This document shows, piece after piece, positions 15,590 to 25,145 of a stretch of 61,006 bases of DNA. The stretch comes from JBHPGW01 sp042569785 (lineage in GTDB: Bacteria; Planctomycetota; Phycisphaerae; Sedimentisphaerales; Anaerobacaceae). The notes under the pieces are model-generated. The model did no database searches, was not told the DNA's origin, and saw nothing but the letters and a program-made list of their open reading frames with translations. The stretch is from contig JBHPGW010000007.1 in assembly GCA_042569785.1 (NCBI GenBank), forward strand, positions 1 to 61,006, in the 5' to 3' direction. Position 1 is the first letter of the stretch; each line of letters begins with the position of its first letter. A program made the position numbers and the translations under genes.

Positions 15590-15595
15590 ATGCGT
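15565..15595 (+). repeat. ORB-like box pair upstream of the initiator gene
   Basis: GGAGTTTATACGT (15565-15577) and GGAGTTTATGCGT (15583-15595) are direct repeats with an 18-base period that differ at one position. Two more copies of AGTTTATGCGT flank the other end of the gene. The second box overlaps ATG 15590. Confidence 0.7.
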
Positions 15596-16687
15596 AAAAT
15601 GGACATCAAGGAATATCTGCTCAAAAAACAAAATGACCTAACAAAGAGTTCTGGCAGAATCAGAGACTTTAGAATATTTGACTTTAATTATATCCCTGAC
15701 AAACCGTTAATGCGTCAGGAAACCAGGCCTATGATCGATGCTATACTTCGATATCGCCAGACCGGCATCGCCAATAATGCAATAATATTAGGTTCCCGAG
15801 GCTGTGGCAAAAGTGTATCAGCAAGGTATCTGATGAAGATACTGAGTAGTCAGGGAGGGTTGAATTTTGCCTATGTAAACTGCCGTCAGCACAATACCAG
15901 TTTTAAGATCCTTGCGACACTGCTTGGAGTCAGACCACGAGGCTGTAGTCTTGACGAATTATGGCAAGGATTTGTGCTCAGCAATAAAGGCAAAACCGTA
16001 TTTATCCTGGATGAAATCGATTTAATGAGTGACAAGGACAGGAACAAGGATATTCTTTATTTTATCAGTAGGTCTGCAAGCAACTATATGGCAATTCTAC
16101 TGAGTAATAATCCCAAGTTCATAAACACTCTGGATGAATCCATAATGAGCAGCCTTCAGCCGGAAATAATTCATTTTGGTAATTATAATGCCATTGAAAT
16201 ACAAAAGATACTTTCCGAAAGAGCCAGAGTCGGCTTAAAATCCATTCCCCAAAAAATTATACCTCAAATTGCCGCCCTAACTGTAAAAAACACCAACTCA
16301 GATGTTAGGGTTGCCATAAAGACACTGTATTTGTGGGCACTTGAGCCGGAGGTGTCACTAGAAGAGCATTTCGAAAAGGCCAGAAGGGACATTATGTCCG
16401 ATGTGGTCAAGGACTTGAATGACAAGAACCTTTTAATCTTAAAAGCTGCTCTCAACCGACAGGCAGGATTTGTTAAAGACGTATATAAAGTCTATCGGGA
16501 AATCAGCGCCCAGTTTAATGAAGAACCGTTCAGTTACGTACATTTTTATTCAAATCTGTCGTATCTACAGAGCCTGGGGCTGATTCTATTGATTTCCACC
16601 AAAGTTAACAGGACGTATACAAACCGTATTCAGTTGACATTTGATTCAAGCATTCTCGTTACAGTCTTGAAGATGCGGTTTATATAA
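15590..16687 (+). CDS. Orc1/Cdc6-type replication initiator ATPase
   Basis: A 365-residue AAA+ protein; ATG 15590 or ATG 15599 may be the start. It opens with the FNYIPDKPLMRQE segment that precedes the ATPase in archaeal Orc1/Cdc6 proteins. Walker A is GSRGCGKS (68-75), Walker B FILDEID (138-144), sensor 1 LLSNNPKF, and a NSDVRVAIKTL sensor-2 region. The final 80 residues (about 285-365) have the size of the winged-helix domain of the family. Bacteria use DnaA instead, and this chromosome has a dnaA at 47564-48874, so the protein belongs to the element. Its boxes on both sides support an origin-binding role. Other AAA relatives such as TniB or ExeA are less likely, given the sensor pattern and C-terminus. 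Confidence 0.75.
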   Translation: MRKMDIKEYLLKKQNDLTKSSGRIRDFRIFDFNYIPDKPLMRQETRPMIDAILRYRQTGIANNAIILGSRGCGKSVSARYLMKILSSQGGLNFAYVNCRQHNTSFKILATLLGVRPRGCSLDELWQGFVLSNKGKTVFILDEIDLMSDKDRNKDILYFISRSASNYMAILLSNNPKFINTLDESIMSSLQPEIIHFGNYNAIEIQKILSERARVGLKSIPQKIIPQIAALTVKNTNSDVRVAIKTLYLWALEPEVSLEEHFEKARRDIMSDVVKDLNDKNLLILKAALNRQAGFVKDVYKVYREISAQFNEEPFSYVHFYSNLSYLQSLGLILLISTKVNRTYTNRIQLTFDSSILVTVLKMRFI

Positions 16688-17085
16688 CTATGCCAATCGC
16701 AACTATCAAATCTACATTTTCTTAAAGACTATGTAGAGTTTATGCGTGAGCAGATTGTGTAACCATTAAACTTCAAATGCTGTTTTAACTTTATAGGGAT
16801 AGCAAAGATTTATAAACTGCGGGGTTTTTTAATAGCTGTAAAAGAAGCGAATTTGATCGATGTAGCCAGCGGTACGTTAGGCCAAATAAGTAAACGATAC
16901 AATAGCCCTTATCGATAGACTTGACGCATAAACTGCACTCTCTCTTTTGCAGCGTCATCTAAGAATGCCGGTTTTTGATTTATTTATTATTTACTGTTTT
17001 ATCTATTCGCCAGGATAAATAATGATAAATAAATCATAACTCCTTGGTTTGGCGGGTTTAGCTATAATATTTAAATCAGTGGTTT
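16688..17085. other. Region downstream of the initiator gene, candidate origin
   Basis: About 400 bases between convergent genes. It has GAGTTTATGCGT at 16736-16747, the inverted copy ACGCATAAACT at 16924-16934, and ATTTATAAAC at 16808-16817. Two oppositely facing boxes around an AT-rich core, about 190 bases apart, resemble the layout of an archaeal origin. No ORF is supported. Confidence 0.5.
16736..16934. repeat. Inverted ORB-like boxes downstream of the initiator gene
   Basis: AGTTTATGCGT at 16737-16747 and its reverse complement ACGCATAAACT at 16924-16934, both exact matches to the second box upstream of the initiator gene (15585-15595). With one single-mismatch copy at 15567-15577 there are four within 1.4 kb; I found none elsewhere in the window by eye. 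Confidence 0.7.
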
Positions 17086-18771
17086 CTACGGCTTTTTTTC
17101 TTCATATTTGCCGTTATTTAACAGGACTGCTGCTTTTTCGGTGAGTTGGATAATCCTCAGCCGCCCTGTTTTAGAGGCCTCAATACACTCTATAATTAAT
17201 CTTTGCTGAAGTGCTTTGGCCTTTAGTTTTTGTCCTTGGCGGACAGATATGCCAAGGCGTTTGTATCTGCTGGCAATACCGCTATCTGGATAATCCTGAA
17301 TATCCTTAAGAAGAGTAAGCAATAAGCTGTTTTTCCCCTCAGATTCTGGGATTAATACAGATTTTGATTGCAGGCTCGGTAGACGAAAATCTTGTTCAGG
17401 CAGTGCAGGAACAATATTCTGCATATGCTCTTTGATATCAGCATCTGAAACTTTACCTTTTTCAATTGGAAAAAGCGGTATTGAAATTTGGAATGGTCGG
17501 GCTATTCTGCCCTGAAGCTTTACTACAGCCTGGCCGACATCGAGCGAGCCAAGGATGTCTTTTTCCTTGTCCAGTAACATGCACTGCCCAATTGCGTTGA
17601 TATCAGTTTTATGTTTTAAGTTCATACATATCGTACAATAGGTATTTCCCATAGCATATAAAGAGATTTTCGAGGGATGCTGATCCAACACTATTAGGCT
17701 CTCGCCGAATTCCCTTATCTCTCGAAATATAATATCCATCACAGATTGACCGCCCACAAGCGATCTTCTTTCATCTGACAAAATATGATGAGCTTCTTCA
17801 ATTACAATTGCATGTTTGAAATCCTCCCTTCTTTCCTCTGTCATACGCTTATGATGCAGATACAAAAGCGATGATTGCACAAAAAAAGTCTTGTCTGACT
17901 GAGTAAGGGCGTCAAGTTCCAAAATAACGTTCTTATCAAGGATATGGTCAATACTTTTATTATTATTTGAATTGACCAGTTTATCCATATCACCAAAACA
18001 AAGCGTTGATAAAGCCCTTAATGTTGAAGAAAGCCAACCAGATTCTCTGCCTCTTGTATCCATGTTCCTGGCTTTGAGCATGACATCTTTAAATGTAGGC
18101 CATTTTTCGACAGTGCCATCATATACGCCAGCCTCCTCATACACAGCATTGACCGCCTGCTGAAGTAAAAATAAACAGCCATTCCCCAAGCAATACGAAT
18201 GAGCAAGCACTTCATTTAGCTTTTTCAGCCAGGTTTTAGGGTCCGTACCTTGTGGTGGGATCAATGGATTGAATTTAAATGGTGCAATATTTCTGCCTAA
18301 TGTATAAACTTCTATGTCCTTGAATTCTGGCAACGAAAGCAAATCTCTGTAGTTTCGTTTCCAGTCAAAAAGCAAAAAGGGTTTTCCTTTTTGTTTGAGC
18401 TGTTGAAGTATCAAAAAACCCACGTTAGTTTTTCCAGCCCCGCTTCTGCCAAGAATTGCCATATGCTGTATCCATTCATCTTCCCGTAGGCCGAATTCAC
18501 AAATATCTTTATCGCCATACTTGACCGTACCAAGATGATATTCGCCCTCTGCCAGACCCTCATCCGGAGGTAGAAGAATAGTCTCACTCTGGCCTAATTT
18601 CGGAGGCATATATTTGGCTGTCAAAAGCTGAAGATAGTGCTCAATTTGTTTTTTGCCCTCATCATCTTCCGCCAGGTAGGCTGCATAAATTTTATCCATC
18701 TTTGGCCCTAAGATGGGTTTTAGCTTCAGGCAAAGCTGCCGTATATTCACAGGGCTTGTGCTATCTGCCAT
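17086..18771 (-). CDS. HerA-type DNA-translocating ATPase
   Basis: A 561-residue protein. Start 18771 is chosen for its GGAGG seven bases upstream; it overlaps the preceding gene by 11 bases. Walker A is GRSGAGKT (108-115), followed by FLLFDWKRNYRDLL, and Walker B is AIVIEEAHHIL with the downstream QHPSKIS sensor region. This order is typical of HerA/DUF87 archaeal and plasmid ATPases that pump DNA. The last 110 residues contain a winged-helix-like segment (GIASRYKRLGISVRQGQKLK). It could load DNA for replication, partition or transfer. It is distinct from the second ATPase at 27490. Confidence 0.75.
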   Translation of the reverse strand: MADSTSPVNIRQLCLKLKPILGPKMDKIYAAYLAEDDEGKKQIEHYLQLLTAKYMPPKLGQSETILLPPDEGLAEGEYHLGTVKYGDKDICEFGLREDEWIQHMAILGRSGAGKTNVGFLILQQLKQKGKPFLLFDWKRNYRDLLSLPEFKDIEVYTLGRNIAPFKFNPLIPPQGTDPKTWLKKLNEVLAHSYCLGNGCLFLLQQAVNAVYEEAGVYDGTVEKWPTFKDVMLKARNMDTRGRESGWLSSTLRALSTLCFGDMDKLVNSNNNKSIDHILDKNVILELDALTQSDKTFFVQSSLLYLHHKRMTEERREDFKHAIVIEEAHHILSDERRSLVGGQSVMDIIFREIREFGESLIVLDQHPSKISLYAMGNTYCTICMNLKHKTDINAIGQCMLLDKEKDILGSLDVGQAVVKLQGRIARPFQISIPLFPIEKGKVSDADIKEHMQNIVPALPEQDFRLPSLQSKSVLIPESEGKNSLLLTLLKDIQDYPDSGIASRYKRLGISVRQGQKLKAKALQQRLIIECIEASKTGRLRIIQLTEKAAVLLNNGKYEEKKP

Positions 18772-19327
18772 ATTCAGCCTCCACGTCGTAGAAAACTGAA
18801 CATCTGTCTCTGGCAGCCTTGTATTGGCCGGCACCTTCAAATAATTTTTCTCTTAGTTCAACAGTGTCTTTCCAGAATGTAAGCTCTTCTTCTCTTCTCT
18901 GGCTTTCGAGCTGTAATAACTGACCTTCCAGGTTTGACTGACGTCTGGCTTGATCTGGAAAATTATTGATTTTAACCCCAAACAAACTTTCCTGGATTTT
19001 GATATGGCTGTGGTCAATGTCCCTGATATGATTTTTATGTAATTGACATCGCTCATAGAACAGATTTGCAATGTGTTTAAGAGAGGTAGATTGTTGTTTT
19101 ATTTGGCTGCCGAATATCTGTTCAGAAACAGTCTGACCTTTGTAATTATTTTCAGACCATAGTACCTTGTGCAGTAAGTCAGCATCAGGTTTTAATTTTT
19201 CAAAATAACCGTTTGAGGGCCATTGTAGCAAAGATGAATGATCATATTTCTTATCATCCTTTTTGGCAGAGTACTGACTCTGTTGGAAATACAAATTCCT
19301 GATTTCGTAGGTTTTATTCGGCATCAT
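18761..19327 (-). CDS. Coiled-coil partner of the HerA-type ATPase
   Basis: A 188-residue, mostly helical protein; starts with MMPNKTYEIRN and has a long charged helix (LEGQLLQLESQRREEELTF, about residues 130-150). No domain recognised. It overlaps the ATPase start by 11 bases, so the two are translationally coupled and probably form a complex. A CTTATAAACC box lies about 45 bases upstream (19370-19379 on the complement), similar to the TATA-like boxes of the neighbouring block. Confidence 0.55.
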   Translation of the reverse strand: MMPNKTYEIRNLYFQQSQYSAKKDDKKYDHSSLLQWPSNGYFEKLKPDADLLHKVLWSENNYKGQTVSEQIFGSQIKQQSTSLKHIANLFYERCQLHKNHIRDIDHSHIKIQESLFGVKINNFPDQARRQSNLEGQLLQLESQRREEELTFWKDTVELREKLFEGAGQYKAARDRCSVFYDVEAEYGR

Positions 19328-19421
19328 TTTGTTTTGTAACTCTTCAGTGGTAATAATAAGAAAATGAGGTTTATAAGCTTTGCGTTTTTAGCCTCTTTGT
19401 ACTTTCCCATGTCCCAATACA

Positions 19422-20105
19422 TTGTCTATTTGGGATAAATTTATTCAAAGATGTGATATAGCAATATGTCGAACGGTTGTAGAACAAGAATTGGTTTATG
19501 CTGAAACAGAAAGCCAAAAAGAATTCATAGAATATGGCTTGAAATCTTATGAAGAGAATGGCTTAATTCAAATCATAGATATTGATTCATCTACTGTTAT
19601 CCCAGCCTATGATGCGATGGTGATGAACAGCCGTCTCGGCTCGCGTATTCTGGAGATTCTGATGAGAGGTGTTTCAACAAGAAAATACAAAGAGATTTTG
19701 CCGGAAATGGTTGATACAGTTGGTGTAAGTAAATCACAAATCAGTCGGGAATTTATGGCCACCAGCGAGAAATAATTCAAGCAGCTCTGTGAATGACGGT
19801 TTGATGACAGTAATATCCTGGCTATCTATATTGACGGTATTGTGTTCGGCAATTGCCACGTTATTGTGGCTTTAGGTATCGATTCTGGTGGTTGTAAGCA
19901 TGTTTAAGGACTTCGTGAAGGCAGCAGTGAAAACAGCCGAGTAGCTACTGACCTTCTCAATGACATAGTTGAACGAGGCGTCAAGCCGGACCGTCTGCGA
20001 CTGTTTGTGATCGATGGCAGTAAGGCTCTGCGTTGTGCTATCAACGGTGTTTACGGCTCGAAGAATCCTGTACAGCGTTGCCGCAATCATAAGATTCGCA
20101 ACATC
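19422..20105 (+). pseudogene. IS256/mutator-type transposase remnant
   Basis: From 19422 to 19775 a frame reads IPAYDAMVMNSRLGSRIL, then a RGVSTRKYKEIL stretch and VSKSQISREF, the conserved N-terminal middle part of IS256-family transposases. A stop follows, but the same coding line continues with in-frame stops: a YIDGIVFGNCHVIVALGID segment with the DDE region, then NDIVERGVKPDRLRLFVIDGSKALR and QRCRNHKIRN. It is broken by several nonsense codons and cut at about 20105 where a second transposase fragment begins. Confidence 0.72.
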
Positions 20106-20390
20106 TTCGTAACCTGCTAATCTGCCGTATACTGACTGTTTCAGTAAAGCAATAATATTGTGCTGAGTGTTCCTGCTTTTGCGGTTGTTACAAAAATCTG
20201 ATTCAATCATAGTGGTTAGTCCTAACGCTTCATCAAGTTCTCGAAAAGCCAATAAACCCGCATCGCTGGTGACTTTCACTCCGTGAAATTCAAGCTTCAA
20301 TTTTTTATCAAAATTGACTCTCAAAGCATCCTTTTTGCCTTCACCCATAAGGTTCTTCCTTTTTAATGGCCTAATATTGATTAAATCCAT
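20100..20390 (-). pseudogene. IS1380-type transposase N-terminal fragment
   Basis: The first 90 or so residues of a transposase of the IS1380 family: LKLEFHGVKVTSDAGLLAFRELDEALGLT is its signature start. The match stops near GRLAGYEDV; beyond it the frame runs into the antisense of the IS256 remnant and is no longer family-like. CCCGGATTTCCCATATAAAAATAG lies just outside the start (20434-20456 on the complement) and could be its terminal inverted repeat. The rest of the element has been lost. Confidence 0.68.
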
Positions 20391-20473
20391 TCCATAGGCT
20401 CTATACTATCAAATCAGCATTGGACGCACTATTTTTATATGGGAAATCCGGGTAAAGTGTGATCCATTACACA

Positions 20474-23400
20474 TTACAATTTAGGAATCAACGTACCGAA
20501 ACTCTCTAGTAGATCGAGAAACTGGTAAGCAGTTTGACGTATATGAATATCCTTGTCTTTCAGCAACTCAGCGATTTTCTGTGCATCTGCTGAATCAAGA
20601 TAGAAGAGTATTGCGCCAAGCAAGTCTAGTGATGGCCACCTAATCGAATCTTCTCCATTCTTTGAGAGCTCCATTAATTGATCTTTGTGATCGTAAAGTA
20701 AATCTATAGGAACGCTTTTTCCTACATCATATAAGAATATGTTCATTGGTTTCGTCATACATGATTTTAGTAACTTGCACTTTTGTTGATAGCTCAGTAT
20801 AGGCGTAGCTTTTTCGATGAATTTGCAGTATCTATTATCTGAGTTATGATCTCCGAGAGTTGCCCTTACCTGAAGAAATTTGTAAACCTCTTGCTTTTCT
20901 TTCTTGTCACTTAGCCTAAAAGCGTCCTGAATCTGTTGTCTAAGAGAACTAAGATATTGAGGTTTTTTAAACATTCGGGATGACCTAATTTGTGAAATCT
21001 GATCATATGATAACCTTTTCTTTAGGACAGGATTGATGTGATGCTCTAAATAGAATAGTCTTGCCGATATTCTAAGTAGCATGGGGTGTATCTGTCCGAT
21101 AGGAAGTTTACCTGGTAGATAAACAAACAATTCGTCCACATAATGTTGTGTCACATCATCTCCTTCTTCCATCAAAGCTAGCAAAAATTCAATGTGTGTT
21201 TGGGAAAGACGGCTTTTGTGTTTAACCATGCACTCAAAAATTGCTGCTCGTATTCCCATGTTTCGATGTTCAATCGATGGGATGAAGTCGTATAGTTGTT
21301 TGGGGGTAATTCTACCCCTAAGCTCTGCCAATAGAAGTATTGCACTCTTTGTTGTTTCATTCTTCTTGCTTTTGGCTAAGTGGAGAAGTTTGCTTTTACA
21401 CGTAAATAGTTTTTCTTTTGGCAACTGTTTTAAAATTCTGAACGCATTTTCTCTAGTAATAGAATTCGGGTTCTCCAAACAATTTATAGCTGCTCTGATA
21501 TGTTTACTAGAAAGTTTTTTGGTGGAACAAGTAGTGGGTATATGGTAATGACCACAAAGAGCCGCTTCAATAATCCTATCCCTCAATTCAGATGACAATT
21601 CACTCATGTAACGACATAATGTGTATCCTGCAGCCCCCTTTATTTTCTTATTGAGACTCTCCAATAACTTAACAAGTGTCGGAGCAAATTGTTCAATGAC
21701 TTGACATCTTTTCGTAATAGACAGGTCTTTGGTTAAATTCACGAGTCCTACTAATATGCGACATTTCAGTTCCTCCTTTAGATCCGGGCGTTCCAGTAGT
21801 TTTCTTAGGATGGATGCATGGGTTAGTGGCTTTTTTTTCATGGCTTTAAGTAAAACTGTTATCAGAACTGGACAGCTATATAGAAAAGCCGACCCCATAC
21901 CCTCATTCGCATGTTCCTTAATTAGTTCATCAATAAACATAGAATCATTCTGGTCAAACACACTCTCAATTAGTCTTGCAAATTCCAAAATTATGTTTTC
22001 ATATGATCGAAATGCTGGGAGCAGTTTTAATATGGTCCTCTGTTTGGAAGAATCCGGTACTTTCAGCCAACCAACTATTTTACGTACTGCGTGCTCGTTG
22101 AGCTTATGGTATAAGCCTAGCTCCGAAAGAAGGTAAAATGCTCTTTGGTTAACATCGTATTCAACACTATCGAGTAGAGGTAGTGCTCTGTTGACTATCG
22201 TCAAGATTCTATTTGGGCGTAGATGGCAAATTATTGATACAAAACTCTTATAGTTTTGCTTATGCCGAAGAGCTAAATCTATCAACTTAGAACATTCCTT
22301 ATCACTAAAACAATCCCTTAGTGCCGCCTCCTCTAATATCCCTTGTATCTTGTTTTGCTGGTAACTTCCTGTTGGTGACTTTTCAAGTAAATTTATAAGT
22401 TTATTTATCTCTTCCAATGACAGTGTTGGTGTCATGGCTTCTAGAGACATAAAAGTTGAAGCCTCACATCTGCTCTTTTCAAATTGGCTTTTGCTTGCAT
22501 TTGCAACGATATTCAATAAAAATTTCTTCGCTTCAGGAATATTTAGCTCAGCAATTGAATATGTCGCGCTGTGTATAAAAGGTTCTTGTTTAGTGTATAA
22601 TTTGAGTTCTCTGAATAAACGTGATTCTATATCTAGAGGGAAGGCGAATTGTTTACAGCACTCCGTTGCTAAAAAGAGGCGTGAATGTATACAGGTATCT
22701 TCACCGCGAGATGGATAAATTTGTTCAATAAACTGTTCCCCTTTAAGGCCAGCCAAGAAACAAATAACTTGTCGGAGGTTTGGATTCCATATTTTTTTGA
22801 GAACACAATGAATCCTGTCTGGTTTTTGTACAACCCATTCAGCAGCCAGATATTCTTGGAATGACTGGTGGGTAAAAAAAAGAAAATCCTTATCTCCTTT
22901 TCCCGACCACTCGACTATCAAGTTTACTAAACCTGATTTGGTTAAAAACTCGCCTTTTCTCCCCGTGCAATCATCCGGCAAGCGACCTTTATCATAACAG
23001 AATTTTAATGGAATTTTCTGAATGTGGGGCTCTTCCTCAGCGAGTGCATCATATGATATCCTTCTCAAACTCTGCCTTATCTGTGTTCGCGAATCAGGAT
23101 CCAATCTGGCTTTGCCATGTTTATATTTTGAAAAGATGTAACCGATAAATTTTTCGTAAAGCTCTGAACGAGTTCTAATATCTTTGTCCTCTTTTTCTTC
23201 AATAAGCATCCGTACCATATATGCCAGCATTGGTATGGCAACTAAATACTGGGCATTTATAAAAAGTTCTCTGGCTCGTTTGTAGTGCTCTCCGAAATAT
23301 TTTTCTTGGGCAATTGTGTCAAATTGCTTCAAGCGGAGGAAAGCAAACTTCTTATTATCTTCCATGTTTATAGCTGCTGATGGTCGTGAGGCTATAACCA

Positions 23401-24418
23401 CATTGTTATCCACTAATTTTAGTATTGTATCCTCAATCAACTCTTGATATTTTCCTCCTCCACCCTTGATTTGATCTAGCCCATCAACTAACAAAATAAT
23501 ATCTTTCTCAAAAGCTTTCAAAAGAAAATTTATAACCTTATCTTCATGTATTTTAAGCTTGAATCGTTTAGCAAGTTTTTTTGCAAATTCGCGAGTATCT
23601 TCGGGGTTCCATTTTTCTATTTTTGAGGCATCTAGAAAAATAGGGATGAGGTGTGTTTTCTTTTTCTGCAAAACTTTTGTTTGTAAATGCCTTAAAAAAG
23701 TTGTCTTGCCTCCTCCTGCATCAACACTGAGGATATAGGTGCTCTCTGACTCAAGTAAAGAATCTATATTGAAAGATTTCCAAACTCGATTATGGTCATA
23801 TGATTGTGGCTCTTCAAACTCAGTTGGTTCGTCAATATCATTCTGTTGTAGCTTTGTCTTGATAAACCCAATCTCCATACTAAGGGGCTGATAATCATCT
23901 CGGCCTTTGAGTTTTTCTGCTAGAGAAGACAGGGCATTTTCTTCCAGTTTTTTCCTTAATTTAACTTCGATTAAATCTTTCCAGAGATTCTCAAAGAGTT
24001 TTTCAGTTGCAGGTCCATCTAAATCTTTCTCCTTCTTTTTATTGTAGCATTTAAAATGATATCCCGTGAATAAACCACCTCTACCTTCCTTACGTGAAAT
24101 ACAAATTACTATACGCCTAGAATACAACGGATCAATTGACTTGGAGAATTTATTAGTTAAATATTTGTTTAACTCTTTGGCTGCCTTAGAAACCGTTGCT
24201 TTGAGCATGCCAATATTTTTAGCTGAGATCGGCTTTTTACTTTTTAGCAATACTTCAAGCAAAGTTAATTCATCACCTTCGCCTTTTTCCTCTACCATAC
24301 CTGACAGTAAGTTTGTATGGACAGGCTCCTGATTAAGAAATTCCCGCACGGGAATAAGTTGTTGTTTTGCCAATGCCTCCGCTGCTGCCCTTGACGATAT
24401 TATCTTTTTTTTTATCAA
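20474..24418 (-). CDS. NACHT-domain (STAND) protein with helical repeats
   Basis: A 1314-residue protein that starts with TTG at 24418, with GGAGG about six bases upstream. Residues 1-130 contain a small HTH-like helical segment (SAKNIGMLKATVSKAAKELN). The NACHT-type NTPase begins near 215 with Walker A DAGGGKTT (233-240) and Walker B LLVDGLD (309-315), and ends near 560 with LVEWSGKGDKDFLFFTHQSFQEYLAAEWV, the usual NACHT winged-helix close. About 750 residues of HEAT/ARM-like repeats follow. Bacterial NACHT proteins of this shape are antiviral sensors, where the repeats bind the trigger. The N-terminal effector domain is not a recognised nuclease or protease. Confidence 0.82.
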   Translation of the reverse strand: MIKKKIISSRAAAEALAKQQLIPVREFLNQEPVHTNLLSGMVEEKGEGDELTLLEVLLKSKKPISAKNIGMLKATVSKAAKELNKYLTNKFSKSIDPLYSRRIVICISRKEGRGGLFTGYHFKCYNKKKEKDLDGPATEKLFENLWKDLIEVKLRKKLEENALSSLAEKLKGRDDYQPLSMEIGFIKTKLQQNDIDEPTEFEEPQSYDHNRVWKSFNIDSLLESESTYILSVDAGGGKTTFLRHLQTKVLQKKKTHLIPIFLDASKIEKWNPEDTREFAKKLAKRFKLKIHEDKVINFLLKAFEKDIILLVDGLDQIKGGGGKYQELIEDTILKLVDNNVVIASRPSAAINMEDNKKFAFLRLKQFDTIAQEKYFGEHYKRARELFINAQYLVAIPMLAYMVRMLIEEKEDKDIRTRSELYEKFIGYIFSKYKHGKARLDPDSRTQIRQSLRRISYDALAEEEPHIQKIPLKFCYDKGRLPDDCTGRKGEFLTKSGLVNLIVEWSGKGDKDFLFFTHQSFQEYLAAEWVVQKPDRIHCVLKKIWNPNLRQVICFLAGLKGEQFIEQIYPSRGEDTCIHSRLFLATECCKQFAFPLDIESRLFRELKLYTKQEPFIHSATYSIAELNIPEAKKFLLNIVANASKSQFEKSRCEASTFMSLEAMTPTLSLEEINKLINLLEKSPTGSYQQNKIQGILEEAALRDCFSDKECSKLIDLALRHKQNYKSFVSIICHLRPNRILTIVNRALPLLDSVEYDVNQRAFYLLSELGLYHKLNEHAVRKIVGWLKVPDSSKQRTILKLLPAFRSYENIILEFARLIESVFDQNDSMFIDELIKEHANEGMGSAFLYSCPVLITVLLKAMKKKPLTHASILRKLLERPDLKEELKCRILVGLVNLTKDLSITKRCQVIEQFAPTLVKLLESLNKKIKGAAGYTLCRYMSELSSELRDRIIEAALCGHYHIPTTCSTKKLSSKHIRAAINCLENPNSITRENAFRILKQLPKEKLFTCKSKLLHLAKSKKNETTKSAILLLAELRGRITPKQLYDFIPSIEHRNMGIRAAIFECMVKHKSRLSQTHIEFLLALMEEGDDVTQHYVDELFVYLPGKLPIGQIHPMLLRISARLFYLEHHINPVLKKRLSYDQISQIRSSRMFKKPQYLSSLRQQIQDAFRLSDKKEKQEVYKFLQVRATLGDHNSDNRYCKFIEKATPILSYQQKCKLLKSCMTKPMNIFLYDVGKSVPIDLLYDHKDQLMELSKNGEDSIRWPSLDLLGAILFYLDSADAQKIAELLKDKDIHIRQTAYQFLDLLESFGTLIPKL

Positions 24419-25145
24419 TTAGGCCTCCATTGTCGGTAAATTTAAAATCTCCTGTTAGCAACCCATTGTTCTGTTCTCACCAGAAACAATTATATGCTAA
24501 TAAATGTATATAGCCAAGTCAAAGGCTGTCAATGGAGTGTGTTTTTATCCTTCCCTAATTTTTTTTATAGGATCAAGAAATTTATGCCCTATTTACAACC
24601 GAAAAACGGACATTTCTAAACATTTTTTCAAATTCTCAGTTCGTAACCACTTCACTCAGCCAAGTTTCTTCACAACCAGCCTTTTTCAACAAACAGATTA
24701 TCTTTCCTTAATTTCTTTTATGTAAGGCTCTTACGTGACTGTGATTCACAGGATTTATTTAAAATGCTCCGAAAGGTGCCTGCCAGTTGGACATTCCCAT
24801 GGACAATTCGAACTTCAGCTAATACTGAGACAATTTCAAGATGGTCGTTCAATGTATTTAACTACTGTATACTGCGGTGTATGAAGAGTTTGTGCTTTGT
24901 CTGACCCACCAGACAAAATCCCCGGAATACTGAACTGCAAATAAACTGGATGGGGGTGCTATACCTATCTTATACCTTAAGTAATGTAGTAAGTAGAAAA
25001 CGACAGTACTTGACAGTGGAGAATAGATATTGGCTTGTGAAGCTTACATAGTGCATCCAAAGATAGATGCCGTAGATCGAAATGTTTTCCCGAGTCTGAA
25101 TTATGAGCTTAATTCTTTTCTTGTGTCTGCGTTCAATTTTTGAAA
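24419..25145. other. Intergenic region between NACHT gene and HTH gene
   Basis: About 730 bases between divergently transcribed genes. I see no supportable gene; a 73-codon frame at 24504 is low-complexity. One clean inverted repeat exists, TTTGTCTG (24896-24903) and CAGACAAA (24910-24917). Both neighbouring promoters must lie here. Confidence 0.4.

Noticed and set aside
15590..16687. TniB/ExeA-like transposition ATPase instead of Orc1/Cdc6
   Set aside because: No Mu/TniA-type transposase lies next to it; the FNYIPD start, winged-helix-sized C-terminus and flanking boxes fit Orc1/Cdc6 better. Not fully excluded without a structure search.
24504..24725. 73-codon frame in the gap after the NACHT gene
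   Set aside because: Phe/Ser-rich, no ribosome site, no known pattern; fits chance in AT-rich DNA.
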